Assembly: GCA_963693085.1 (NCBI GenBank)
Contig: OY856410.1
Span: 887,977,835 to 888,041,834, forward strand
Source: Alisma plantago-aquatica
Taxonomy: Eukaryota; Streptophyta; Magnoliopsida; Alismatales; Alismataceae
Direction of reading: 5' to 3'
DNA: 64,000 nucleotides
The notes under the pieces are model-generated. The model saw only the letters and a program-made list of their open reading frames with translations. It was not told where the DNA came from and searched no databases. Positions 46,830-59,300 of this stretch are shown piece by piece; within the stretch, counting starts at the first letter, position 1, and each line of letters opens with the position of its first letter. A program made the translations under genes and the position numbers.

Positions 46830-47500
46830 ATTACTAGTTTACTCTTTATCTATACCCTATAGGATAAAGATAAGAGTAGGTTTTTGTTACATGTTCTATG
46901 TTTACTGTTTCTTCGTTTCTTCGTCACATTAAAAGTGAGGAGAGTAAAGCATAAACACTATCCATATCTTTTTACTCGTATTTATTTAACAAAACATATA
47001 ATTATGTAGAAGCTTCTAGTTTAATTTCTAGTCTGTTTTTTTCAATACGAAAGTTTGTGAGTTGCAGATTGCTTCTCACTCTCATTCACACTCAAAATGC
47101 TTATAATACATTATTATTAAATGTTGAATTAGTTTATAGGGTTGCAAAACAATGGAAAAAGGATGACCACGTCATCTCAAAATAAGTTATTTTTGGACTA
47201 ATATAGACATATATTATGCAAATAAAACATTGCCATGCTTATATTCACATTTGTGAAAATGCAAATCAAGAAAGTTGTGACTTAATCTTTATCATCCTAC
47301 GTATTTTTAAGTTAGCTTTTATAAATTCGTTTTATATCAAAACCATCTGTTTACCCCTTACCCTCCTCGTTTACCCTGTGGAGAAGAGGGTAAGGGGATT
47401 GCTGAGGAGGGTAATTATCTTTACCTTTACCCGCTACCCTCTAGAGGATAAGGGTAAAGGTAAGGATAGATCTTTACCCTCCTGATACCCTCCCCGTTGA
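46830..47500. repeat. pair of short hairpin sequences, possible small transposon
   Basis: Near 46848-46885 (CTATACCCTATAGGATAAAG) and 47420-47475 (ATCTTTACCTTTACCC, then its inverse GGGTAAAGGTAAGGAT) are imperfect palindromes of similar composition. They could mark the two ends of one element; I see no target duplication. Confidence 0.35.
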
Positions 47501-47976
47501 CAGCCCCATGTCTTATTAACATTGTTGTTGTTGAGGAATTTTTTTCGTACATCATATACACCAAAATAAAATATATTTTGTCAAATATACTTAATAATTT
47601 TATAAACGCTGCACATATAATGCAATTCAAATCTCACCATGTGTCTCCGTGTCATACATGCTTTGGGTGATTGACGTATGCAATTGATTCTATGTAGTAG
47701 TATTCATGATTCTATGTAGTAGTATAAAGGAAAGTTGTTTGCAGCACGAACAATGTTAGTTTTTTAATGCTAGTAAGCTATATACTCTTCATCCATCCAA
47801 AGCAAGCTATACATCGTTGATGTTGTTGGATGCTTGAATCTTCATTCTCTTGAAAATAATTTGACATATATAGGCTATTTGTCAAAGGGACAAGAGGGAC
47901 AAATGGGTTTCATTCTAAGGACTTTACAGATACCTTTTTATTTGCAAATCTAATCTTATATATATATATATATATA

Positions 47977-48758
47977 GTCAGGCTAGAATACACTCGAGTG
48001 TACGGATCGCACGAATACACTCAAGTGTGTTTGCATATCAAGACTATTTTTTTCAAAATGAAAACTGTTGATCTTCACCGTCATACTATAACTAGGCTAC
48101 ATACAAATTTTGAGCTCATTTGGATGAGTGTAAGTCACTCATCCAAGGGCAATAAAATAGACACGCGAAACTAATTTGAAATGTATACTTTTTGAGGTCT
48201 TCATAACATGAGCTATACATATCCAAATGTGCTCAAATTTTACGTATGAGTTGTTCACGAGATGTTTAATAAGATCAACGGATTAGATTTTCAAAAAAAA
48301 TATTGCATCATGAAAAACTACTTGAGTGTATTCCGCTCCGGATACACTCGAGTGTATTCTATATATAGAGTCAGGCTAGAATACACTCGAGTGTATCACG
48401 AGCGGAATACACTCAAGTAGTTTTTCATGATGCAATATTTTTTTTGAAAATCTAATCCGTTGATCTTCTTAAACATCTTGTGAACAACTCATACGCAAAA
48501 TTTGAGCACATTTGGATATGTATAGCTCATGTTATGAAGACCGCAAAAATTATGCATTTCAAATTAGTTTCGCGCGTCGATTTTGTTGCCCTTGGATAAG
48601 TGACTTACACTCATCCAAATAGGCTCAAAATTTGTATGTAGCCTATTTAGAGTATGAAGGTGAAGATCAACGGTTTGCATTTTGCAAAAAATAGTCTTGA
48701 TATGCAAATACACTTGAGTGTATCCGTGCGATCCGTACACTCGAGTGTATTCTAGCCT

Positions 48759-48761
<3 letters not shown>
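47977..48761. mobile_element. two inverted copies of a ~390-bp MITE, back to back, within (TA)n
   Basis: Each copy is bordered by GGCTAGAATACACTCGAGTG and its inverse, with the 12-base palindrome ACACTCGAGTGT. The first (47977-48361) and second (48370-48761) are near-complete inverse copies, so the whole forms a ~785-base palindrome. Shared blocks include GAGCTATACATATCCAAATG (read in opposite directions) and ACTACTTGAGTGTATTCCGC. A TA run precedes (47957-47976) and a long one follows. No coding. Confidence 0.85.

Positions 48762-48842
<81 letters not shown>
48762..48842. repeat. (TA)n microsatellite
   Basis: About 40 uninterrupted TA units between two MITE-like elements. Confidence 0.97.
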
Positions 48843-48844
<2 letters not shown>

Positions 48845-49187
48845 GCCCATCTTTATTGCCCGCGCGGGTAGCTACCCGCCCACCCTTCCGATCACTTTTT
48901 TTTCAAAAAAAAAATTTGAAATTGTAGAGGACTATTTTGTCTAGCTCTCCAAAAAATTTGAGCCAAAAATAATATCATTTGCCCCTCCAAAATAAAAAAA
49001 AAAACCCGTCCTTATATATATATATGTTGTATATTTTGTACAGAGTTACTTTTTTGACCAGTAGAGTTACTTTTTTGACACCATAGTTACTTTTTTTACA
49101 GCATAGTTACTTTCTTAGCTAGGAGAGTTACTTTTTTGGCTGTAGGGTAGCGAAAATCCATGCTACCCGCGCGGGCAATGAATGAAC

Positions 49188-49191
<4 letters not shown>
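48843..49191. mobile_element. MITE-like element with ATTGCCCGCGCGGGTAGC inverted ends, within (TA)n
   Basis: The left end starts GGGCCCAT and contains ATTGCCCGCGCGGGTAGC; the right end has the exact inverse of those 18 bases and ends ACACCC. TA runs flank both sides. The interior has a loose ~26-base repeat of AGTTACTTTTTTGAC. No coding. Confidence 0.8.

Positions 49192-49283
<92 letters not shown>
49192..49283. repeat. (TA)n microsatellite
   Basis: About 46 uninterrupted TA units following the MITE-like element. Confidence 0.97.
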
Positions 49284-49286
<3 letters not shown>

Positions 49287-51450
49287 CATCTCCTAAAGAT
49301 TTCATATTTGAAGAGTTGCATCTATTTCGTGCAAAAGTTGGTAGGAAGGTTACAAAAGTAGGTTACATATTAGTGAAATATATGAAGATGATATAACTAT
49401 AAAAAATAAATTTTCAATTGGTAAATGCAGACACTTGAGGTGAGTGAGCTCATGTGCTTGAGTGGCAGGGTGATCTGACTCTGACCTTTTTTTATTTTTA
49501 TTTTTATGAATAGTGCTAGTTTTAGGTCATGGGTTAGATAGACTCTCATGACTTGGGTGGTGTTGTTGTAAGGCTTCGTTTGATCTTGTTTTGGCCTACT
49601 TGAGGGGACAAAATGAATATGTTAGACCCCAAAATAATTAAGGTAAAAAATACATACACTTACTAGAATATACTTCTTTGTGTTCAAACAATCTCAACAT
49701 TAGATAATATTTTAGAGTAGATTGCATTTCTTGTTGTCGTAGCACTTATGTTTTCAATAGAACTTGGTCTAGTTAGAACTTTAGTATCTTTATCCAATTT
49801 CGGTCTGGATAACATATGGTTGACCATGAGAGAATACATGTTGTGGCAAATAAATTTCAACTTTCTTTATTGTGATTTATTGATTATCTTTGTGAAATAA
49901 AGTGAACGGGAAATGTTGTCTCTCAAAAGCAAATGACAATTTTTCATGATCCTTTGGCATTAATAAAATTCTTAGAATGAATATGCTTTTCTATGTCCAA
50001 ATGTTATGTCAGTGTCAATGATATTCTTGTTGAAGTTTTGCCAATAACTCGTGTGCCATTGCAAAGATCTCAGAGCATATCAATATTTATTAAGTAACAT
50101 GATAAGACAATTTTGTTGTAGAACCAGCATGTGTGATGGAAGACCATAAGGGGTCAAAGAATTTAGAAATTCTTCTTGAAAATGGTTTGTGTTGTCAGTG
50201 GTTGAATCGAATATGGATTACTCTTTTCTATCACCGTGGATAATGTCATTTAGTAACTCAATCACTTTTTATTGAAATTGCATAGTTTATAAGTGAATGA
50301 ATGTTATCATCAATATCCAAATGTTGGGAAAAATTGCTCGTATCAGCTCATGCTTCGAAGAGGATTCATTAGTGAATAGAATCACCATGGATTTAGGGAA
50401 TTTACTTTGATCATCGATTAAAGTTTTTATTGTTCTATTTCTAACTTGAAGCAAATACTTAGCAAAGGGTGGGTTTAATATGGCCCTCATTCTTTTAGCT
50501 CCAATTTCTCAACATATAATTTTTTTTGATATTGTTTATACTTACCTCTTATGGTCAAACAAGCAAACTATGTCTGAAGTTATCATAAAATACAACAATA
50601 ACAACCCCTCCAAAAAAAGAACATTCCATTACTTGTCATGTCTTTTAGTAGCAAATCTAGAGATTCAATAGCTTGTTATTTTGTCATAGATACTTCATCC
50701 CCAACTATATGATTAGTTCTTAGAAGCAACTCCCAAACTAGTTTTTTATATATAAATTCTAGATGTATAGATAAATGTCTGCAAATAGAAACATCTGCAA
50801 ACATGTGAGAGTACATGAAAAAACATAGAGAAACATCACCATGAGTGTGCATTCCATGTTTAACGCAACCCTAAACAAAATAAGTAAAAAAAAACTATGG
50901 TTTGTAGCAGAAACAAAAGATAGATGTGATATAGTTTATCGGGGAAGGCACCCCATAACAATAGGGCTAAAAAATATGATGTTTCAGAACATGTCTATGG
51001 AAGCTACCACATAGGTGCTGCTCTAGAAACCAATATTCTTGACTAGGATATCTTCCAGAGTGTAATGACATCCGTCGAAGTTGTTGTCAGTGAAAACTGC
51101 CATCTGGGTGTCTTCATCTTCTATCTCCTAGGTTGATGTTGATGGTTGTCCTGTAGTGCAATATGAGAGAATATGTGTGCTCAATCTCAACGATGGTGTG
51201 TGAAAATGAATGTGCTATATTGTTATGTTTCCTGTTATTTCTCTCTAACTAGTTATTCCAAAGAATAGCAATCATCATCAAGTGAGGTTCATGTTGTGAA
51301 TGAGTATGCTTAAGTCTTTTGATCAAGGAGGGTGAATTTATGTAATCTAACTCTAAGTGTGATTGGTAGTGGTGGTTAGAATCTGAAAAGTGAATGGATA
51401 GTGTTTAAATAGGTTTTATGTAGTCTCTTCATCAGATAGACAATTGTAGC
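49284..51450. other. no gene recognised; possible decayed LINE end near 50900-51000
   Basis: AT-rich DNA without a supported reading frame. The sequence near 50930-51000, read on the minus strand, could be the far end of the LINE relic at 52060-53210, but the link is not convincing. Confidence 0.35.
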
Positions 51451-52059
51451 ATCTAATTGGTTCTTGAAATCCCCTCTATATGAGGTTAATATCGGTGAGA
51501 ATTTTGTTTTGTGTAATAAGATAAAAGGAAATCTTGTATTTTTGTGGTCATTTGGTGTTCCAACAACATGTAAGATCAGTAATTTGACCTCTGTAAGAGA
51601 GAAATTGGTAAGCTATGTTAGGAGAGTATCTGTTTCCCCATTTCTATGAGATGTTGTTGATGGTATTATATTTGAGTGTGTGTATAATATCAGTATGGTA
51701 TCAGATATGAGAGTCTTGTGAGAAGATATTTGAGGTTGTTTTATCTGTGACTGGTGATGAGGTGTAGCACTCTGGTCATGTTAATGTTTATCAGGTTATG
51801 AAGAATCTAGAGGTTTGTGCTCAGGTTACGGATCATGTTGTTGTGATACCATGGGTCATTCCAACATTTGATATTAATGGACATGTGGGAGGTGTTGATC
51901 ATATGCAAGATGGTTTCAAAATGTTTATTTATGAATTACCATAGAGGTGATGAGATGCGTATATGTGTCTTGTTCCATGGATTTTTGTTTTTGTAGTATT
52001 TGTAGATAATGAATGGCTACCAAGTTTTTTATGTGTGGGAGGTGGGACCATGAATGATT

Positions 52060-53210
52060 TTTGTAATGAGATAGATAGCATATGTTTTAATGTTAATGAT
52101 ACCCCATATGCCATAAGATTTGGGGGCACAAATGGTTTTCCAATTTACCAAGTGTATCTTGGTTTTTCGGAGTGTCTAGTGTAGTGGTTCCACATGAATT
52201 TTATTCTGTAGAGTCAATCATATTTTGTGTTTTGGCTGGTAATGTTATGCAATTAAGGTAATGTGTTGTTATGGGACTGATGGTGTTGTTAAGCAGTGTT
52301 ATGGGAGTGATGGTGTTCCAAATACATGACCGAGAAAGACTCTGTTTTGCATCTAAGAAGGGTTTGATAACGAAGTAAGGTGTCAGGAGGTTGTTGATGC
52401 CTGTAATGGATGGTTTTCCAAGGTTAATCTTGAGTTAAGTGATGTATGAGAGAATAGCAATGATGTGAATGGAGTTGAAAATGGTGTAATATTCTTGTTT
52501 GATAAGGATCATCACGTCATCCACATATTGAATGATGTTTTTGAAACATTCGTGCAGATTAGATATGTCCATTAGTCGTCCCTAATTTGATCATGTTTGT
52601 GAGATCTAACCATTATGAAGAGGTAAGGTGATAAAGAGTCACCTTGTTTGAGGTTGTTAGTGTTTCTGAAGTGACCAAAAGGTGAGCCATTTATGATGGC
52701 GGAGAAGGTGTTTGTAAAAATACAAGCTTGAATCCAATTGATACATTTGGTAGGGAATCCATAACCATGAATATTTTGAATGAGTCCATTCCAGTTGACA
52801 TAGTCAAAGGCTTTATCAAAGTCTAGTTTTATTGCTAACACAAGAGTTATATTTTTGTAGCAAAGGTGAAGTACTTTATTTACCATAATGAACGTGTCAT
52901 GGATGTTCCTGTGTTTCAAAAAGCATTTTGGTTGTTATCTATGATATGTTCTAAATATGATTTGATATGTTGCTAAGGATTTTAGCCATGATTTTGTATG
53001 GAGCATTGAAGAGACTGATAGGTATGACTTGTTATATTATGTCTAGTTGATCCACTTTTTAATCAAGGCTATATGTTGGTGTGGTTGAGCACCTTGATGT
53101 GTTTGTGGATATTTTCATTGTTATGGATCAAATGTAGGTCTATAAAGTCTTCTTCAATGTAATCCCACATGGAGAGATAGAATTCTATGTTAAGTCCATC
53201 TGGCCCTAGT
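52060..53210 (-). pseudogene. L1-type LINE reverse transcriptase relic
   Basis: Minus-strand fragments in order: GPDGLNIEFYLSMWDYIEED (53207), KLDFDKAFDYVNWNGLIQNI (about 52840), FSAIINGSPFGHF, LKQGDSLSPYLFIM, a YVDD catalytic box (near 52519; Val where the L1-type element at 16-20 kb has Ala), and WKTICAPKSYGIWGIINIKT (near 52140). Many frame changes separate them, so it is old. The endonuclease part is not seen upstream. It may continue to about 51.4 kb. Confidence 0.8.
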
Positions 53211-54192
53211 CATTTTTTTTCAGGGACATGTCAACGTATTTTTAGACAGTCTTTAGATAGTTAAAAGATTTTTCGTTGCATATATTTTGTCCCAAAACTA
53301 CTTTGTTTTGAAATGCTGCATATTTTATATTCTTCAACATTTAAAAGAATTCCAAACATTGAGTGTGTTACTTGATGAAAAGGTAGTAATTATGTTTCCA
53401 TACCAGAGGATGCAATTCCATGGGCTATTTTTTCAAGCAATCTTACATTCGCAACTAAAGCATGATACCACAATATCTTCCTAGATCCTCCAATACCATC
53501 AATTAAAAAGATTCCATATATTCCACTATTCACTCAATCAATTATTCTATAACCACAACCTTAATCATAATTAAGTTGTGATATGATCAATATGTCTTCA
53601 TTAGACATGATGACATCCAATTCTTATTCTATCTCTTTGTACAACTTTTCATGTTCATCTTGAACAATAGAGGGTAACTCAAATTTAGATAATCCTTTTT
53701 CCTATTGACTCCAAACACATATTAATGCACTTTAAAGTATTACTACAAGCGTGCATGCGATCCTTTCTCTATATATTATAAAAATCTTCATTCATTAAAT
53801 GTTGAACTTTCCATGCAACTCTATTAGAATAATGTAGAACAATAAACTAATATAGTAGAGAATGATTGTAGGATACATTAATGCATTTGAAATAACACTA
53901 CTTCAGGAAGCCATTCTTCATTATAATTATCATATTCTCATGAATTGATCTTTTTAACTGATTGCTACAATGTATGATATTTGATCACGTTTACAATCTT
54001 TAGACAGTCAAAAGATTTTGCACCCATGATATGATTCAATAAACAATCTAAGCAATAGTGTTAAGCTTAAATAGGCTTTGAAAATATATCCTTCTAATTA
54101 AATTTATTTTCTCTCTTATAGTCCAACACTTGGACTTTTTTGTCCCATACATAATGCTCTAGAAATTCCCTATGCATGTGATTTATAGCTTC

Positions 54193-54274
<82 letters not shown>

Positions 54275-54690
54275 CATACATACATATATATATGTATACA
54301 TACACACACATATATATAGTTTATCCTAAATATTCAACAAGCATTGTTCTTGATAATTGTTTGTTATGTATAATTGTTGATATATCTTTATTTCCATGAA
54401 GTGTAATTGTTTGTATGTCCTCAAGATGAAGTTGAAAACATAATACATATGGGTGTATTTCACTCAATAAAAATTGATAAATTCTTCATGTTGGCTCTAG
54501 TGGTGATTTCCGTATTCAAAACACAGACAATGAGATTTCATCATGTGTATTCTTATTTCTTGTGTTGTTCACTTGAAAGATTACACAATCACGTTCTTTA
54601 TATATGTACTTATAGAATACTTGACTACTTTAACTTAAGAACAAATTTCAACATTCACATAACAATTGTAGTTGATCACTGAGTTAGGAT
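53211..54690. other. AT-rich DNA, no gene; (TA)n at 54197-54270
   Basis: No supported gene. The only clear feature is a run of about 37 TA units near 54197-54270, followed by (CATA)n-like sequence. Confidence 0.5.
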
Positions 54691-54694
54691 TGTG

Positions 54695-54895
54695 TGGAAA
54701 GCGATATAATGGGGAATAACCCTTTGTGCAAAGTTTTTCATATATTGATAGAAGGGAAGCCCCCATCTCCTATATATAGGATAAGGGGGAAGCGTACAGA
54801 CTCGAGACAAACCCTAATGGGCCAAAACACAATTGGGGCCCATATTACAAATAAATCCAACAACCTAATCAACTAATTGAATAGACTCTCTAATA
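54695..54895 (-). repeat. 3' LTR of the non-autonomous element
   Basis: TGGAAAGCG to CTCTCTAATA on the plus strand. The terminal CA has decayed to TA. It shares TATTGATAGAAGGG, GGATAAGGGGGAAGCGTACA and AAACCCTAATGGG with the partner LTR. Confidence 0.8.
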
Positions 54896-55963
54896 CTCCC
54901 CCTCAAGTTGGATCTTGGGAGATTCCCAAGTCATCTTGCAAACAGACAAACAAACTAGAGCAAAATAACAAAAGATAAATCAAGCCCATTCAAGAATGTT
55001 TCTTGCCATCACTAGTACAATAACTCTCTCAAATACTCCCCCCAAAATAGATAATATCAAAGTGGGTAAGTAGTCTGGTAGAAGGAGATTCTTGATCATG
55101 TGAAGTGTACTTGGAGCAAAAGTAGACAGCAACAGGTAGGGATCGTGGTCTTCATCTCAGATGTTATCGTCATGCAGTATACTAGAGAGGCAATAGTAAA
55201 CATACATACAAAGCATGGACAGGGAAAGAATCAACATGTTCAAGGCACAGACAAGCCAAAGAGTGTTGCCACACAATATTAGAAGGGAGACAATGTAGCT
55301 AAATGGAAGAATAGTGCCGAAAATAGCAAGTAGATAAAGAAGTATAAGATCCAATGTAGATGAAACTCCATCATGTATGTGTAAAATTACCTATTGAAAT
55401 ATTCATTGTCTTCTCTCATCATAAAATTTTCATCATAGTAGAAGACATCACATTTGGGAGAGTGTTGGGTCCCAAAAGTAATAGTGGTTGATGTGTGAGG
55501 GCACAAACAAAGACTCAACATGAAAATAGAGACCTGACAGTAGATAATACACAAGCACAAAGCAACAAAAATGTGCTAATCATATCACAAATAGCAAGAA
55601 TCACTTGTTCGATAGATAAGAAAAATAGATAACTCCATAGTTGTAGTTGACATGATGATGAATAAGTATCTCAAACTCTTCATAAGATAAATAGATCAAT
55701 TGTGGTAGTAGAAAGCTTCACATAGAAGAACAAGCAACACCACATGGTAGCAGTGAAAATAGTGTGACGCCCCATGCCAGAAGCCACAATATAACTCAAA
55801 ACTAACCGTGAAAACAAACTTAAACAAACATATTACCAAAAACACTAAAAATTAAAACCATTTTCGTTAAAATCCAAAATAGTAAAAACCCTTACATATG
55901 AGTCCTTTCATGTCACAAGGTACTTACCATGTATGTTATCAGCCTGTTACAAGAAAACTGTCC

Positions 55964-55969
<6 letters not shown>

Positions 55970-56036
<67 letters not shown>
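55970..56036. repeat. (AC)n then (AT)n microsatellite
   Basis: About 17 AC units followed by about 14 AT units, directly before a foldback MITE. Confidence 0.95.
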
Positions 56037-56037
<1 letters not shown>

Positions 56038-56304
56038 GGTATATCTTCGCTACCCATGTGGGTAACTAAGATTCGCTATCCGTGCATCCGTTTTGTAATG
56101 GGAAGGTATGCATTTGTAATGAGACAATCCAAATTTGTAATGAGACAACCGAAATTGTAATACAAAGACTCGTTTTTGTATTACAATTTCAGTTGTCTCA
56201 TTACAAATTTGGTTGTCTCATTACATATATGTGTCATCCCATTACAAATTTGATGCACGGGTAGTGAAATCTTAGTTACCCGCACAGGTAGCGAAGATAT
56301 ACCC
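56037..56304. mobile_element. foldback MITE between (TA)n runs
   Basis: Ends GGGTATATCTTCGCTACC and its inverse, about 36 bases with few mismatches. The rest is also self-complementary: TTGTAATGAGACAA blocks on the left face TTGTCTCATTACAA blocks on the right around a short centre near 56172. TA runs lie on both sides. 268 bases, no coding. Confidence 0.87.
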
Positions 56305-59300
56305 TATATATATATATATATATATATTCTCCTTGATCTTGCTTTTAATCAAAGAAAGGATCTTTGATTATGATTAAAAGAGGGAAAAACATGCACACAC
56401 AATTGATCACACGAATGGAAATTTTATTGGCAACTGGAGGGTTTACACTCGGAAAATATGTGGAAACTAAGAACACATGACTATATAGATGAAATTACAA
56501 TATAAGTGAAGTGGAGGAAGGATTACAAGACTTGGAAATTATCTAAGGAGGAGAATTTCGAGCTAAGACACTTCCTACTACAAAAACTAAGCTTAATAAG
56601 CAAGGGGAGCTCTTTGATGGAAGAGTGTTGTGCCTCTCACAACTCTTGCTTTCTTCTTCTATATATATATATACATATACATATACATATATATATATAT
56701 ACATATATATATATAGATGTACATGAAAAGGACATACAAGCCAAACCACATATCGAAAGCATGTCTACCAAACACATCCAAAATTATCCCAAAGACCTAA
56801 GGGTACATGGACGATTCTAGGACTCTACAACAAAAGGACCACCAACAACACTTCCAACCTTGTCAAATATTGTCCTTCTTGATGTTGCTCAACCTCTACT
56901 GCACGATCTCTACCTCCTCGTGTACTTCCACCTAAAAAGATGTAGGGAACCCACGGGATGAGATTCCAAATCTCAGCGGGAGATATAACTCTCTACCAAC
57001 ACTATTATCAGCACAAATATGATGATTAAAGAACAACAGTAAGGCTACAACTATGATAAGTAGGTAATCATCACTAACAGAATAAGCAATTGTAATTAGA
57101 TTATGAAACATCTAATCATCATAAAGGGAATATGAAGAACATGTATATTCACTACCAACTATACTATACAAAAGCAAGAAAGGCATCATCTAATATTTTT
57201 GTATTTGATCCTATGCAAGTATGCTACACGACTGATTATGAGTTTTATTATGCCCCGAGGATTTGAGTTGTACCACCCAAATCCAACCAAATACTACTAA
57301 GTCGAAATTTGTGCCATACAACATCTATGGAAGAGCCATAATCAACGACCTCACTCCCTCAGTCAGTATGAGTGAACCTACAGTTACATCACCAATAAAA
57401 CTACTACCAATGACATATAGTCCAAATGTACAAGTGTAGCTCGCCTTAGTATAGATCACAACGCTAGTGGAACTGAGTTACGGCCCGCATCCGCACTCCT
57501 ACCAGGGTATAGCCTACAGCCAATCCTATATCACATGTCACTGAGCTATGGCCCGTAGCTGTACTCCTACCAGGGTGTGGCCCATAGCCAATCCTATATC
57601 ACATATCACTAAGAGACCGGCTCATGCTTGGCTATCTCATATATCATAGACGTAAGATGATATTCATCCTCACCCCCGCATATTCAAAAATATGCGCTCC
57701 GAGTTAAACTTGTTTCACCATTCAACAAGTGCTGACACTAAATGCATCTATGGCACAAGGCAAAGCTACATGATTAAGTTCCACTTGATTAGTTAGGTCA
57801 TTTAAGTGTCTTTTATCATCAATCAAGTTACAAAGTATAAAATCATAACAAATTCTATAAAGATATGGGCATAGTACTCTTCCAATAGATAAAACATATA
57901 GGGCGTGAACTTGTCACACTATCACCACATGATGCTTGAATTATTGTCGTTCACAACATCATCAACAAAGCCACATTCCATGGGATATCAATTCCTCAAA
58001 TAATCTTATATTAGGTCACAAGTCACTGTCAGGTCATAGGACAATTCAGAACATCATTTTGGTATCACAAGTGCCTCAACATGCCTCTCAAGGTTCATTT
58101 AACATGTATCATATCATACTCACCATAACATGCACTAACTATGATTATTAATCTCATAATACATGCATGGTTAGAATTTGATAAGAAAGAGAGAAAGACA
58201 ACCACATAACATTATAATCCTTTCATGATAGGGAAACAAGCAAGCTCATTATTCACTATTAGGGTTAGGGTTTCCTTTTTAACTGATTAGGGTTTACAAG
58301 GCTAGGCTCAACCATCAACCCTAGAACCATCACCCTCCATCATCTTGGAGTGTATAAGGATTAGGGAGCATTGTTAGAGTTGATTGGATAACATTATAAA
58401 CAACATCTTAAATGGCGTATGTATCATACATATATGGTTATCATTAGGTGTTTACATGTGTTTCTCATCCACCTACCATCACCCTATGTTGACCACATAA
58501 CCACATAGGTCGCGATCACCTACCATGGTCTATGTTTCCACTGTGACCATCATGTGCTTCAACCATCCATCACATATCATGACCCTCAACATCTAGACCA
58601 TGTCGCGCTTACAACACTTAGGGTTAGCGTTTAACCTAAAGCACCTCAACCGAAAGATATCTCGACCTCAACCCATGTCGCGACCCCAACCTATGTCACG
58701 ACCCAAGATGAGCAACTTTCACCCATGTCGCAACCCAAGACCATCATGGTCTCAACCATATTCTCTAAGGTGAGTGTCAACTCAAGAAAAATAGGAACAA
58801 TGACCCAACACCCAAGATAACTTTGCCACCACCCACCAAGGATCTCAACCTAACATCACTAGGTCAAACTCAGCCTCAAAGGAGCATCTCGACCCAAAAG
58901 CTATCAATGTTGCTACCATCATGAGGGGAGTGTCGTGACCTCCCAAGATGCACCACCTAGGTCGCCAAAACAGAAATGAAACTAAAGGTGAAACCATAGA
59001 TGTCATGAAGAAAAGGTCACGTACAACCGACCACCAAAACCCTGAGTCATGGGTCAAGAGACTATCAAGGAAGAACCTTAGCCAAGGAAGATAAAACCAA
59101 GCTCAGGACAACTAAAACCACACCTAACATCCCTCCAAACTCTAAGTATGCAAAAACCATGCATGAGGGCAAGGTAAAGAGAAAAACATGGAGAGAAACC
59201 TTCATAACACATCATCTTCCAGAACGGGTACAAAGGATTAGGGTTTTCAAATTGCTTTCAAACCAAGTAAGGGATCACCACCAAACAAGCTCTAGAAATT

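Noticed and set aside
48718..49396. Frames encoding long Ile-Tyr repeats
   Set aside because: Translation of (TA)n microsatellites, not proteins. The same holds at 38572, 54094 and 54172.
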